From: Spinellus fusiger
Taxonomy: Eukaryota; Mucoromycota; Mucoromycetes; Mucorales; Phycomycetaceae
DNA: 64,000 nucleotides
Direction of reading: 5' to 3'
NCBI GenBank assembly: GCA_025094145.1
Contig: JALLLS010000013.1
Span: 372,001 to 436,000 of the forward strand
Made by a program: the position numbers and the translations under genes. Shown here one piece after another: positions 12,025 through 24,739 of the stretch (position 1 is the stretch's first letter; the number at the start of each line of letters is the position of its first letter). Below the pieces are notes generated by a model. That model saw nothing but the letters and a program-made list of their open reading frames with translations, ran no database searches and was not told the origin of the DNA.

Positions 12025-12540
12025 TTACTTAGTACTTTGTAGCAAAGTTTTTATTCTTCATTACAGCGAGGCACCTCCTTAGCATGCTATCCACTAAATT
12101 TTCCAGAAATTCATTTGGGATCTTCTCCCATTCACTACGCAAGCATCGTTCAAACTGTTTTGCATCGTTTTGGCTTGTTTGATGTGGCTTGATCTTCTTT
12201 TCAAGATAAGCTCATACATGTTCAATTGGGTTAAGATATGGACTTTGTGCAGGTCAATAATCAAACCATTGAATCATACACCTCTCTTGTTTGTACCATC
12301 TACTATTGGCTCCTGTGTGGCAAGGAGAACCTTCTTCTTGGAAGAGAATGGTCTTCTTGAGGTCTTCTTACAATTTTTGGAACCAGGGAAGAAATTATTT
12401 GGCAAGTATATTGACATACTTGTCTTGACCAATTGATCCCTCCAAGAGCACAAGAGGTCCTACACCTCAACACAAAAATCAACCCCACACCATGACTGAA
12501 CCCTTACCATACTTCTATGTTTTTTTGCTATTCTTCTCTT
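12025..12540 (-). pseudogene. Tc1/mariner transposase C-terminal remnant
   Basis: On the minus strand, broken frames give a VMVWG-like block and GGINWSRQVCQYTCQ (the usual G-x-I-(N/D)-x-x-x-Y-x-x-x-L region), then SPYLNPIEHVWAYLEKKIK, the hallmark around the third acidic residue of the DDE/D domain in Tc1 transposases, and a C-terminal helix ending near FATKY. Several stops and frame shifts interrupt it, and the N-terminal half is absent. It abuts the TNP2-type element at about 12,555 and may be a separate older insertion. Confidence 0.8.
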
Positions 12541-12554
12541 AACATAATTTTTTA

Positions 12555-15500
12555 TCTTTAAGCCCACAGTATTTGAAGCATAACAATGTTTAAAAAATAT
12601 TTATTATAGGACTCACACTGAATTAATTCTAGTGGTCATTGTCCAAAAGAGAGAGTCAAACTTACTTACATTGAGCACAGTGCATTAATTCATTGACTGA
12701 ATGTCAACTGCCTCTACAACAACTACATCATCAAAAGCTACTACAATTGTAGTGCTCAAGGGCAAGACAACATTGTTTCCAATGCTATCCTTTTGACCCA
12801 AGCAAAAATGAGTGTGATAGTTGGGGCTTTCTACAGCCAAGGTAAGATATTGTGGGTGGGTAGATGGAATTTGGTCAGAGGCTAGTTGAAAGTTGTATGG
12901 CACAATGGTGGCTATATTCTTTTTTTTTCTGTCAATGGCAACGATTTTACCAAAGACGGGGGAAGTACTAGAAGAAAAGGAAAAGAGACCAACCAGACCA
13001 ACAACAATGCTTTTGGAGCCACTGTTGTTGTCTACTAACTCACAGGAGAGAACAAGAGAACGGAACTGTTGGAACAGCTTAACATCGGCTCCAGCAGTAA
13101 GGAGACCGCCATGACCAGACACTTGCCAGTATCCACCTTGGAAGATATGCGTGGAAATGCATTTTTTTTCAAAGGAGATTGCAACATCATGGGAGAGCAA
13201 TTGGAGGTTGGTGTGCAGTATATGTTCTCTGATGAAATTATTATACTGTTCTTCTCTCTCAGTCTCATAATGGATAGGTGATCCGAAACGCAAGATGTCT
13301 TCATGTAGATGACTGAGCAGATTCATTTTTAAAGTACTGCTAATGACTGTCTTCTTCACAGACTTCTTTAAGACTGGCAGGGAATCATACTGGATGATTG
13401 CAGCAACCAACTCTTGCGTCCAATATCTCACCTTGTTCATGTAGATTTCCAGAGAGACTTTGATTCTTTGTTCATAAAGAAGAGAGACAAGAGAACCAAG
13501 TTTTACAAAACAATCAAAGATTATTGCCTTTGAGTTGGTGATGGTGATGGCTTCTTTCTGGATCAAGTCATACAAGATGATGGGCATCTGCTGCACAATG
13601 ATTTTAAAATCTCTTCCGAGATATGAGCCACAGAGGCGAAAAGCTGTGCGATGCTTTCTTGTGAAAGCCTTGGAGTTGTAATTGAAGAAGCTTTCTTCCA
13701 AGTGCTTGACTTATTTTTCCGTGTAAAATGGCTCCATACCAATCACAAGGTATCTTGCAATACTAAGGAGAATGGTGTGCAGTATTTCTACTGAGCAATC
13801 CTTGGAGGGAGATCACCACTGGAGAGACAGGAGGGGTTCACCACCAGTTAGCTTATAGCCAGTGCTGGGGCTACTTATCAAGCTGGCATTGTTGGGGTTG
13901 TTGCTGCAGTACTGGTACATCTCCACCAACTCTTCTCTTCTTCTGGCAAGGGCACCATCCACTACTGCACTTCTACTTCTTTTTCTCCAGAAACACTTTC
14001 TACATGGGAGCCTAGCCTTGGCACCAAGACTACATGCAATTGCCGCATGCATGGGATTGTCTGCCATGATGAGGTGAAGTACACCAACAATAAGGGCATA
14101 TTCTCCAAACTACACATCGAACATCTCGACGCCTCTCTCTAACATCTTCAAGTCCTTTACCAGCTCCGGAAGCATCTCCATTGCCGACAACTTGTTGCTG
14201 GTACAAAGAAAGAACATGTTCTCTGTTTTGTTCTGTTCCTCGAATGACATTGCGTCAGGAGACATTACCCAACTCTCGAACTTGTTCCATTTCTTAGTGG
14301 TGTTTCCACTCGTGTCATCCGAGAACAAGTTCAGAGGCACAATTTTCACTGGCATGAACTGTCTTTTGGGGCTGTTGGTGACTCTCTTGAGAGGGTGGTG
14401 GGTGGTGGAGTTAATGTGAGTGTTGGAAGAAAGTTGAAAATCTTTAACAATGTCAAGAATGACAATGTTATTGCCAACAGAAAAACCAGGTGTTGCTTCA
14501 TAAGCCTCAGCTATCAGTCTACCATGTTGCATGAAGAAAGAGGCACACAATATCTCCAACCCAGAGATAAACAGAAGTACCGTTGATGGTAACAGTGACC
14601 ATGGGGTGTTGGAACAGCGGGTGGATTCTCCACTTCTCTCCTTGAGTCACAGAAACTCGCTAGTTAGGTGTTCTGTCTGGCAAGGTGGAGATCATTGCTG
14701 TTTTGATGGGGTTGGCTGTGAGGAGCTTTATGTGCTCGGAAGGCTTGTTCATAGAGAACTCGTGAATGTTGGTGGTGGGATGCAAGCCTTTGCATGTCTG
14801 AACCACTGCAACTTGGTAAGTGGTGGTAGGGAACTTGGGGATATTGTTCTTTGCTCTCTTGTCGAGATTAAGAATCCTGTCCAAGGCAGGTATCTTCTCC
14901 TGAGAATTGGCAAGAGTGGCATCCCTTACATCCTAGCACAAAGACATGACCTTCCCCGCAAGCGTCTTTGAGAAACAACTCTCATTCTCAGAAAAGAAAC
15001 GATCGAAGATCATTTCTAATCTGGTTGCAAATGGGAAAACACCTTCCACAAATGCAGTCTCTTCAAAGGCGTTGTTAATGTTGTCGAACTCTTCTTCTCC
15101 AGCAGCCCAAAGAAGTTCCTCTCCAAGTACTTCATCAGCTTCAGTGATGATCTCCTGGTCATCATTACTCTTCTCTTCCACACGGAAGACTATGGTGACG
15201 GCAGAAAGAGGTCTGTGAATAATAGCAATGAAACATCATTAGTTTAGTTCTTATTATTCTATGCCTCTATTTCTACAATAAATACCGAGAAGAAGTAATC
15301 CTGGGACTATTCAAAGTAGAGAATGAGCAACATTACTTTTAGACTTGAGATTATCCTTACATATTGTGGGTGGCAGTGGGTTCGTTCAAATTTCCTTTTG
15401 TTTTGAATGTCTTTTTTTGCAGACAGTGCAGGTGAAGATTTCAGTTGATATTAGAAAGAGAGTGAATTGTTTGACTTGTGAATCTTGACTTGATAAATTT

Positions 15501-16045
15501 TTGAGAAGTGAAGGCTAAAATATATACCTCAGTTAAATGAGAATATCTTTTATTCTTTGGTCTTGTTATTATCTTGTTATTTCTCACAGAAACTATTAAC
15601 TTGATATTTAAGTACTCGTCAAGATGAGTATAATTAAGCAAGGTAATGTACTATTATTAGAAAGGCGAAACAATAGAAGGAAGTTGTAGGCACCACCAAA
15701 GACTATTCTGAAAGTAAAAAAGGTAAGCAGTGTCTTCATCTCGGCTTGATCTTATTTTAATCCACAAGACATAGTACTGACTCTTCTAGTAAATAACATA
15801 TAACTTGTTATTCTTATGATACGTATTAAGTAATTAGTTAAGACTCTCAAATCAGTCTTAAGTGGTCTTCAATAAGTTTAATACTGTCTAGGATATACTC
15901 CTAAGCATAGTTATCTATCTCCCAAGAATAAATCATGAAGAATTTATGCTATAGATTCTATTGCTATAATTTGCCTAGAACAGTAGTAGCTATAGTAATA
16001 ATATGTTATTAACTATATGGTTATAAGAAACAATTTTATCCATAA
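12555..16045 (-). mobile_element. TNP2/Plavaka-like (CACTA-related) DNA transposon, decayed
   Basis: About 3.5 kb. The extent is judged by comparison with a shorter relative at 26,940-27,735, which matches both ends of this copy but lacks the middle. The interior carries the broken transposase described separately. Clear terminal inverted repeats or a target-site duplication were not found by eye, so both edges are approximate. Confidence 0.65.
12685..15181 (-). pseudogene. TNP2-like transposase, broken by stops and frameshifts
   Basis: The order on the minus strand is: 15181-14933 (acidic N-terminus with an FFSENESCFSK segment), an in-frame TAG at 14933-14935, then NIHEFSMNKPSEHIKLLTAN and a second stop at 14660, then a frameshift into 14559-14110 (MPVKIVPLNLFSDDTSGN followed by KKWNKFESW and CTSNKLSAMEM), 14067-13813 (ADNPMHAAIACS and CRKCFW), and 13701-12685. 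The DDxSGN-K-W-NK block and the ADNPM...C-x-x-C block are typical of TNP2-type transposases of fungal Plavaka and CACTA-related elements. Which acidic residues are catalytic cannot be fixed by eye. The last 338-codon segment is still fully open. Assignment to the superfamily is good; the precise clade is inference. Confidence 0.75.
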
Positions 16046-17500
16046 TGTCGTCTTTGGGTTTAACCAAAGGGAAGTCCTGGACAGTTCAAAGAGTAAACAA
16101 AGTCTGATCTTTATTTATATTTCTTTTGAATTTCTTTAATAGTTTTTTTATTACTAATATCTACTAATAAAAATCTATGGAAAGCCCCCTCTTGCCAAAG
16201 TATCATCCCTTAGATATACGCCTTGCTAACTCACTCTTCTTCTACCATGTAGTCCTATTTAGGTAGTATGTGTTTCCATTGACTGGGATGATCGATATCT
16301 CTATTTATGAAAGGTGATTATCCGACACTATTGCTAGAATAGGCAGATAGAGTTTGAAATGGTTCATTTAGACAGCGAAAATATCTTTTCTAAAACATAT
16401 TAGCCAATCATAAAAATAGTGTTATTTTATTGTCCGTGTATTTACTTTTATATCCTATAAATCTTTAGGTGTGGCGTGATATCACTTTCTTTCTATGGAT
16501 AGTGACATCTCTAGTGAAGAAGCCAACTGGAAATAGAAAAGTGAACAGTTGGAATCAGACTAAAAGATAGCTTATCTTTAATATGTAATTATTATATCAT
16601 AAGTTAACAGAATTAGCGTCTAGAAAATATTATAAAAGAATTATTGAATTGAATGAATAAAGAGTAGAGTTCTACTATATGTTTAACTGTCCGGATTTCC
16701 TTTAATACCTAAGATCAAAGACGACAGGTGTGTACTTAAAAACCAGAAAAATCTTTGGGTGTGTAGACACTCTATTTAAGCCAATTGATGTGAAGACTTT
16801 TTACCATATTAGGAAGAAGCACTCTTTTGAGAATTAGAACTCAATTATTACCAAACTAAGAAGAGGACTCTATCGAATATCAAGGGGAGTCGATAGTTCA
16901 TAGCATTTCGATAGTTAACCCCTGAATACATACCATTAGAAAAGTATAAAAGACGTAGTGATTTCATTCAATAGACAACAGAGTTTAACTAAACGTTTTA
17001 CTGTTCCGTATACCTTTAGACTAAAAACCCAAAGACGACACAATTAGCAAACCTTTAATAGTCGGTATATTTATTTATAATAACTTTATTCATAAACTAT
17101 TGGCATATGATTAGCAAAAAAATTGGCATGTAAATAATTAGTAAAAAAGACAATGAATATTTATTGACCCACTTGCATTCAAATATAGCAAGAGTAAGAG
17201 ATAAAATTGAAAGAAAAAACAATTTAGTACATTTTATGGAGTAATGTATCAAGACCTACAAAAGTATTATGAACAGTATAGCGATAACTATACAAGACAT
17301 CTTGAATAGAAAGAAAAACAAAGTTTATAGGTTCTTGAAAAAAATCCTTAAATATAAGACAGTTCTCTTATGTAAAAATGTGAGAAATATTTAAAGGGAA
17401 GTGCGACAAAGATTTGTGAAAACAAACCCCCTACTTCTTACCTTTTCTCATTTTCATTATCTTATAGCCAACAAATTTATCGTAGGTCTTTGTTGGATTA
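16046..17500. repeat. AT-rich stretch with an inverted-repeat (MITE-like) unit at about 16,045-17,035
   Basis: The start (tgtcgtctttgggttt at about 16,046) recurs as its reverse complement at about 17,020-17,035, and similarity continues inward for roughly 60 bp, so the segment resembles a non-autonomous element of about 1 kb. A related copy in the same orientation as the right end lies at about 16,680-16,740, and others at about 22,110 and 26,690. No coding frame of note is present. Confidence 0.45.
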
Positions 17501-17509
17501 CTTTAGTGG

Positions 17510-17555
17510 TCATTGACTTATTGAGGCTATTATAAAGTGACCCTCAATAAGTAAC
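17510..17555. repeat. Short palindrome able to form a cruciform
   Basis: acttattgagg (17,516 onward) is followed 12-14 bp later by ccctcaataagt. The palindrome sits at or next to the left tip of the adjoining Tc1-like element and may be part of its terminal repeat. Confidence 0.6.
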
Positions 17556-18900
17556 TTTTTTTTTTTTTTTCAAATGTAGATTTCCTTTTAAATATACTTT
17601 TCTTAATAGTGTTATAATTTCATGAATTCATTAGCCAAAGACATAAAAGTTTCAATAGATACATAGAATAGTGTTTATAATACATAAAAGTGGTTTTATT
17701 GTAAGGTTGTTTAGTAACCCCTGTGACCACCCTTAGCATATCCACCCTATGCTGGCAATGAGGGTGTCTGTCACTTCTATTGATATTTTGCCCTATTCCA
17801 GCATCAGAGCTGCCTCTAACTTCTTTTTGGTAGAATGTAACCTTCTGTCCTTATTAATTACCTTTTTGAAATGAGCCCACAGATACTCCATTGGATTGAG
17901 ATCAGGATTGAGAGAGCCATTAAATAGTCATTACTATACCATTAGCTACTCTCTAATTGAGTTGTTTTACTCATCTAGAGTCTAGCATTGTCTTCCTGTA
18001 GGTGGTAACTGACTCCAGAGTGTATAAGAGACAGAATTGCTTGAGTGTATAGCAGTAGACATCTCCCAAGACATTGCTGTACTTGTTATAGTGTATCCTA
18101 CTCTCCACTACGATCCATATCACAACACACTCCTCACTAAAACAACCTCATGCCATTACTCCACACCTACAAACTTCTTTGTTTCTAGAACATTCTTGGG
18201 ATCAAAGGCTTTAATATGTTGGCTAATGACTTTAATGCCCCTGTCACGGCTCATGAGCTCTAGTCTAGACTCATCGAACCAGACTATCTATTGCCATTGT
18301 TCATGAGCCCAGTTGCCGTGCTCAGGGGCCCACTGGAGTCTTGACTCCACGCTTCTCTTGGTAAGAAGAGGCTTCATCACTGGTCTGAATGAATGAAAGC
18401 CCATTTCATTTAGTTAATTCTTTAAAGTCTTTTCTGATACCTTGATAGCCATGTCTACCCTAATGGCCTCTTTGGTCCGTTGGAGATCATTCACAGCAGT
18501 CCTCTTCAACCACCAGATAACCCTGTTGTCCAACCTTCTTTTTCTGCCACTCTTGGGTGAGAGCTCAACTTGAGTGGTTTCCTTGTAGTGCTTCACTATG
18601 TCTCTCACTGTGGAAGCAGGCATGTTAAACATACGAGATGCCTCGACCATGGTAGTGTTTATGTTTAGTATCTTGTGTAGAAGGGTTGAACAAGTCTCGA
18701 AGCTGGTATATTTCCCATACATCTCAGAGATCTTAGCAAAGAGGTTCATGGTGTTGGATGATTAAGACACTATAGATAAAGTGGTTCTATGAAAAGAGAA
18801 AAGAAATAGTGTGTTATTCTTTGGTATAGAGATAGCCCTGAATTTGAAACCATCAATTACATTTCTTTCATCACTTTGCTTTAATAATTAAATAGCTTAG
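17530..18900 (-). mobile_element. Tc1-like transposon A, copy 1 (decayed)
   Basis: The minus-strand frame 18749-18414 gives a Tc1-type N-terminal helix-turn-helix (MVEASRMFNMPASTVRDIVKHY, then SGRKRRL). It is followed toward 17,700 by degraded catalytic sequence, including an NPDLNPMEYL-like segment. Copies of the same family occur at 38,361-38,818 (internally deleted) and 43,330-44,540, which helps to set the edges. The tips contain aagtgaccctcaataag on the left and a related aagtgatgaaaga on the right. No intact transposase remains. Confidence 0.7.
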
Positions 18901-19133
18901 TCATAAAAGACATACTTTTTAGTTATAATTTAATTATGTAGATCCTAGACTTAAAAGATAATGAGACTATCTTTAACAATAATGATAACCACCGTGCCCT
19001 GTGGTTCATTCTTTATTCAACAAATGGCATGGACAATTATGTTTTTTATACAGGCTATTATTTACACATGAGATAGATACTATTAAAAGCATCTTTTTTT
19101 TCTGTAAAAAAAAAAGTCCATTTCTAACTTATT

Positions 19134-20087
19134 CTAGACACATATTTTGTTTGCAATAAGTGTATGTTTTTTACATTGCCAATCATTCATTGGAAAAGAG
19201 ACCCGTGTTGCTTCACTTTCTGATACACTTTCTACTATGCTAGAAGCATAAGATTCACTAGAAGCAGAAGCTGGAGGAGAGGAGAAGAAACTTAGAACAT
19301 GATGGCGTCCCATGGGCGGTAAAACTGTCTCTTGGTAGGTTTCTGGAAGATGAGCACTGCCAACCTCTGCTTTCTTCCACCAATGTACTCTGCGGACATT
19401 GAAGCAGTCAGTTTCATTGCCATTAGATTTGGCCTCCATAAACCATATTTCTACTTGTACATCTACGAATGGATCAGGACATGTTCTATCAAGATGTCGT
19501 GAGAGATGACGGTCAAAACTGACGTCCATTTTTAAAATTTCTTTTTTTCGAAGGATGTGGAGTGTTTCTGAGGTCTTTGCTTCAAGTTGGAGCCATTGAC
19601 CACTGGAGGGACATTGGATTTCATAATATACCTTGTAGGGCTGTACTAATCTTTTAAAACTGAAGCAGAAGCATTCTAATTGAGTGAGGGTGTGTTCTAG
19701 GAAATGAGGCCTATTGATTTTTGGTAATGGTCTTTTTGAAAGCAACTGTGTAGCCAGTTCTTTGCCTGTGTTGATTTTACTTGGAATCTTCTCTTTCATT
19801 TTTGGGATTTTTTGTAGCCAGGTTGTTTTTGTGGGTTGAATAGGAGATTCTGGGCATGATTCATAATGGAATGACTCAATGGAAAGAGTGGGTAAGTTCA
19901 AGGCGTTCATACTGTAAGGTAAAAACTGAGGAGTGGGTAATTCAATGGGACTAAGGTTGAATGGGTTGTAGTTATCGGTTTCCAATATATCGACAGGTGC
20001 GGGTAGAGATGAGAAATTGTAGAGGCTATGTTTGTTTGATAGTTTTCTAAGTTGGCCAATGCTTGACTTTTTTGAGCCAAAAATCAT
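19134..20087 (-). CDS. Intact 317-aa single-exon protein, unrecognised
   Basis: This is an uninterrupted frame from ATG at 20087 to TAG at 19134, the longest clean frame among decayed transposons. The first 100 residues are disordered and Pro/Ser-rich. Residues 100-130 are basic (KMKEKIPSKINTGKELATQL). Residues 135-250 look folded, with strands FCFSFKRLVQPYKVYYEIQ, WLQLEAKTSETLHIL, ILKMDVSFDRHL, VDVQVEIWFMEAK and CFNVRRVHWWKK. This pattern resembles a small C-terminal regulatory or lipid-binding domain (KA1-like is one guess), but no family was recognised. The C-terminus is Ser-rich. Intactness suggests a functional host gene; it could also be a young cargo ORF of an element. Confidence 0.65.
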   Translation of the reverse strand: MIFGSKKSSIGQLRKLSNKHSLYNFSSLPAPVDILETDNYNPFNLSPIELPTPQFLPYSMNALNLPTLSIESFHYESCPESPIQPTKTTWLQKIPKMKEKIPSKINTGKELATQLLSKRPLPKINRPHFLEHTLTQLECFCFSFKRLVQPYKVYYEIQCPSSGQWLQLEAKTSETLHILRKKEILKMDVSFDRHLSRHLDRTCPDPFVDVQVEIWFMEAKSNGNETDCFNVRRVHWWKKAEVGSAHLPETYQETVLPPMGRHHVLSFFSSPPASASSESYASSIVESVSESEATRVSFPMNDWQCKKHTLIANKICV

Positions 20088-20089
20088 AA

Positions 20090-21400
20090 TGAATATAAAA
20101 GAAAAGAATAAATCAGAAAATATGTGAATTATTTAGAACCGAGGTATTTATTGGTATGACTATCCCCAGAATTGGACTTTTGCTGAGGAGACTTACCGGC
20201 CTAGTTTCCGTGTCTCATTGTAGTGGGACAGGAGTTTTTTTTTTTTTTTTAATAAAAATAAAAAATAAAAAATAAATAAAAAAAAACAACTTTAATTTAT
20301 TGCTACTAAAAGAAATTCTAGTGATTGCCAAAATACATCAGCCCAAATATATTCTATTATACTCTAATTTGATCAAGTATAATTCAAACTTTAGTATGAG
20401 TGTATGACAATGAAACTTAGTTTTAAAGTGAATGAAAGGTCATTAGTTTGTAACTGTTTCAAGACTCTGTGCTCATTATTTACATCAATGACCTACACAT
20501 GCAGAGTCGACAGAGTAGTAATCCTGGCAAAAGTGAACTGTGTCATCCCTTTTAATCATTGTTCTTTTTATTTTCCTACTATGGTAGGTTGCATAATGAT
20601 ATCATTGTTCTAAGAAAAACAAACCGACTTACTGTAGGGTCTTAAGATTTGAAGTGATCTATGCCTACCATCTATATGTATTTGTTTATTTTATCTATAT
20701 CCTTCATACTTTATATAGCCTGTAGCTATTTTATTTAAATAATGTCAATTTATATGTTTATAAGATACAATAAATGGTAATTTAGCCTTTTTATCTTCAA
20801 AATAAATACAAATACTCATAGAATTGATTGACTCATACCAGGACTGTATGTAGCACTGACAAAATCTGGGTTACACTAGCATGTACAGTATCATATAAAG
20901 GGTCTTACAAGAAGATTTATTATAGACCTCTTTATTTCTAGGAATAAGACAGGTATCTGATAAAAGAACATAATGACTCCTTAATACATTCAAGCTGTTA
21001 TGGAAAAAAAATCAGCATAGATATAGTGATTACATTGAAATAATAATAATAATGTATAATTAAAATGTGTTATGTTTGTACCAAGCATAAAGACCATGTA
21101 TACCGTTTTCATTAAGCATTATATGAAATAATAAAACTCTTTTGCTTTATTCCTCATCATTTTTAGCTTAATCCATTGTAAATCAGTCTTCTTTAATGTT
21201 TATTTTTTCATTAATAGTCTTTCATAAAAATACATTAGTTATAAAAAGATTATTAGATAAATATAGGGTTAAAATATGGTAGCAAGTAGTCATTCAGTAC
21301 TGAGTACTAGACATTATAATGTCTTTTGCATGAAAAAATTCAATAAGATACACTTCATTATCACTTTTTAGATAGTTTACCTGTATCATGGGTTTCCATC
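20090..21400. other. AT-rich intergenic stretch, no gene seen
   Basis: It holds a T-run followed by an A-rich low-complexity tract at about 20,234-20,287. Otherwise it has only short frames without coding character. No repeat copy shared with other parts of the window was recognised here. Confidence 0.5.
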
Positions 21401-21402
21401 AG

Positions 21403-21858
21403 TTATTCAACCGAGGCTCCAGCGATAACTGGGGAGAAGAAGGATAGAGATGAACCAGAAGGCTTGGACCTTCTCTTAGTTTTAGGTGTATCATTTATAT
21501 TCTGCTTTCTTTTGTTATATCTACAGAAGCGCTCTGGATGGGTGCCATTTTCCCTTGGAGGCAACAGACTATGTCTAAAGTTTAATGTAGCAGCTAGATT
21601 ACGATTATGAAGCTTCACTGTCTTGTCTTTTATACAATTTTGGTTTGAACATCTTTGATTTTAAATTGACGACATGACTCCAAAGATCAAACCTTTTGCC
21701 TGTATAGCTCTTGTTTTTTTTAAGATAGGGTGGTTGTGTATCTTTGGGATTTCATAAATAGATATATATTGAACATCGGGTAGTTTGATTGGAGTGTATG
21801 AAGCATATTGGTAGTAGTAATTCTTCAGAGGGTTGATCCTCTCTCTTTTTTGACGCAC
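21403..21858 (-). pseudogene. Fanzor/TnpB-like nuclease, C-terminal fossil 1
   Basis: Two minus-strand frames (21858-21661 and 21618-21403) lie in the same phase, separated by an in-frame TAA. Between and after them reads RCSNQNC then VKLHNRNLAATLNFRHSL and ENGTHPERFCR. A Cys-pair zinc ribbon followed closely by N-R-(D/N)-x-A-A-x-N-(F/I) is the RuvC-III/zinc-ribbon end of TnpB-family proteins, of which Fanzor is the eukaryotic branch. At the position of the catalytic Asp of RuvC-III there is Asn (NRN), so even this part looks inactive. Upstream RuvC-I and RuvC-II regions were not recognised. The fragment is short and the call is tentative. Confidence 0.5.
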
Positions 21859-21859
21859 C

Positions 21860-22940
21860 CTGGGTGTGAGGCATGTTTAAACAGAAGCACTACTATCTCT
21901 TATTTACTTATTAATGAGCGACAAAAACATCTTATGGAAAAGATCCTTGGTTATGCAATCACTCAAAGCAGATCCATTTTTAATTTTGAATAGATGGAAA
22001 TACAATAAGAAAGAGAAAATAGATAGTTATTTTATTAGCAACATTGAATAGTGTCAGCTATTATTTATCATTCGTTGATGTGATAGTGTCCTCAATGGCT
22101 TTTTGTGTCCAAAGGTATTTTGTTGAGTTAACGTACGACTAACTCTGCTATTTTATTCAATTTCTTTGTCATTTTTTATACCTCTTTTATACTTTAATGA
22201 TTACTACAAATATAAAAACTTGGCAGAAATCACTACCAAAAGGCATACATTCTAATGCAGGCTGTTGTACTTTTATATTATCTCTGAAACATCAATACAA
22301 TTTATTCAAATATACCATAGCTTATCATAGATGTTTCATCACAAACTATTGATTGTGTAGCTGTTTTTTGTTTTGTTTTATTTTATTTTAAAAAACGATT
22401 TGCTAGCTGTTAGTTTCTCGTTTTTAGTGTCTAAGACATAGAGTAACAGTATTCTGCACACCACTTAGTATATCTCTTCTCAGTGTGTCTTGGTTGTGCC
22501 GTATAAAATTCAGACACCCTTGCTCAATGTTAGCATACACTCTGTACTGACAAAAGGGCTTTTTAAATAAACGCGTGATTGGAGTCATTTCTGAACATCA
22601 ATCTGAAGCAGTAGTGTTTTATTGTGCTTATCTTGACATTTTAGTCATTAAGTATGTATTTATATTCCAAACCTAGCTATCCTATATGAGAAAAAGAAGT
22701 ACATAGCTCATAGGATTATATGACTGATTCATCTCACTCATTCTTTACAGTAAGCTGCCGTTTCTTGGTCTTATCACACTGTCTCTACTTTCTGTTTGGT
22801 ATCTATCATTATTTGGACAATTTTAATGACTTTTGTGCAAATGACCCTACTTACAACAGCTTGTATATCTATTTTGAAGATGGTTCACACAAATAATGCT
22901 ATTGGGTATATAATTAGGATAAACATACTTGTTCAAGAAA
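21860..22940. other. AT-rich stretch with a dispersed terminal-repeat fragment
   Basis: At about 22,105-22,200 lies a degraded relative of the repeat seen at 16,680 and 26,690 (aaaggtat... gttaacgtac... aactctg). No gene is supported in the rest. Confidence 0.4.
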
Positions 22941-22949
22941 GTGTGAATA

Positions 22950-24070
22950 CAGCCACACTCAATTGAATTGAATACTTTTGAAAAATAATATCTGGACAAA
23001 ATAGATAGAACATATTCAACATTAAATAAAACACTTTACATTTGATCTATAGGCTCCAAACTTAAGCATATCAAGTCTCAATATCTTTATTTATCGAAAA
23101 TAGGATAATAATACAGTTAATATTTTGTATGGCCTCCTTTGGCATCAATGACTGTCTGGTATCTGTCCGTCATACTCTGAACTCATCGTTATGCAAGTTC
23201 AACACTAAATTTCTACATTGATAATAGATACCCTTCTTGCTTCACTTCATATTTCCAAGGTGTATCAGACATGTTCAATTGAGTTCAAGTTAGGGATTTG
23301 TGTAGGCTAGTACTCAAAGTCCTTAATTTGATGTGTCTCTTTCCACCATCTAGCATAGGGCCCAGTATGACAGCTAGCACCCTTTTATTGTAACAGAAAC
23401 TCATTGTTTTCTTTCTAATACAATTCCATAAACCAAGGATGGAACTCAACAGCTAAAATTATAATGTATTCGTCTTAGTTTACACTGCTATCAACAACGA
23501 CTAATGAGCCAAATTCATTAGCCTAATAGCAGCTCTAAAACATCACACCATCACCACCAAACTACATTGTTGGAACAATGGGATTATGACTATAATGTTC
23601 TATAACTATTTTAATGACACAGGCATCTCTATTGCTCTTTTTCATAATTTATGTTGACTCATCAGACTAAATGATACCTCTCCACTAATCACTTGTTCAA
23701 CTGGCATGTTCCTTAGCCCAACAAAGCTGTTTCTCTTTGTGTTTTGCAGTCAAGGCCAGAGTGTGGTCTACAGAAAAGGATACATACTCTAACTGATTGC
23801 AGTAGCTGATAATGGTGTCTCTACTAATATCAACCTCAAACTTCAATATTCCCAATTTCAGTTAATTGTATGAGACAAATGGATCCTTTCTAATAACATC
23901 TTTCCAGGTGTCTTGAATCCATCTCATTCACTTTTTAGGGTGTTCCATGACTCTCTAAATGCAATAGTGATCCACACTCTTTGATGTTTCTAACACTACT
24001 TTAAACTATAGGCTTTTTCCCCACAATCAAAGCCAACGCTAATCCAGCCATAAACAGGCAATAAATACTC
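22950..24070 (-). mobile_element. Tc1-like transposon, heavily decayed copy
   Basis: No long frame survives, but the minus strand keeps the layout of a Tc1 transposase: a DGTISYCNQLEYVS-like N-terminal segment near 23,800, a degraded central DDE region with an MVWW-like block near 23,560, and an SLTQLNMSDTPWK-like segment near 23,260 where LNPIE is expected. The same arrangement is seen in better copies elsewhere in this window. Ends are approximate; a cagccacactc at about 22,954 could be the left tip. Confidence 0.55.
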
Positions 24071-24735
24071 TATTATTTTCCATATTTTGTCTTGTCCTAT
24101 TCCATAAAGATGTAATATTCTAAATATCCATTTGAAATACTGAGTTGACTTGTCAACATCTATAAAGAAAAAGATGTGCTTCCTATATTAGATTTCAGGC
24201 TGAACTGGTCAACATTTCAGAGCCTTTATTCTATAAAGTCATTGTTCATGTCAGAATAATAGTAATAAAAAATTACTTATTATAAAGTATAGTTACTAGA
24301 ATTTCAATATTTATTAGTCATATATAGTACATGAAAAGAATACTTATTATAACCCAAGGAAGGATCGAGACATTAGATCAATGATTTTGCCCAAGTAATT
24401 TAGCATATACAGTTGTTAAGATTAAACGATAACTTTTGTGACATTGAAAGTTATTATAATAGAATCTTTGTACTTCTTTAAAGTAGATGAAATAATTTAT
24501 TTGTCTATTGTTTGTACAAATATTCCCAAAGTATATTATCACTATCTTGTAGATATACAAAATACACAGATCATTGGCTTTTATTGGTTGTTATATTTTA
24601 TTTTATCCGTAGCTAAGCTAGGTACACACCTAAAGATTTTTGGGACATAAATTGAGATGTATTCATGTTAGTTTTTAAACATATAGAAACTATTATTATT
24701 ATTTACCTGTAAATATCCAAATCTTGAAGGAAACT
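24070..24735. other. AT-rich intergenic stretch, no gene seen
   Basis: Only short frames with biased AT-rich composition are present. No repeats shared with the rest of the window were recognised. Confidence 0.4.
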
Positions 24736-24739
24736 ACCT

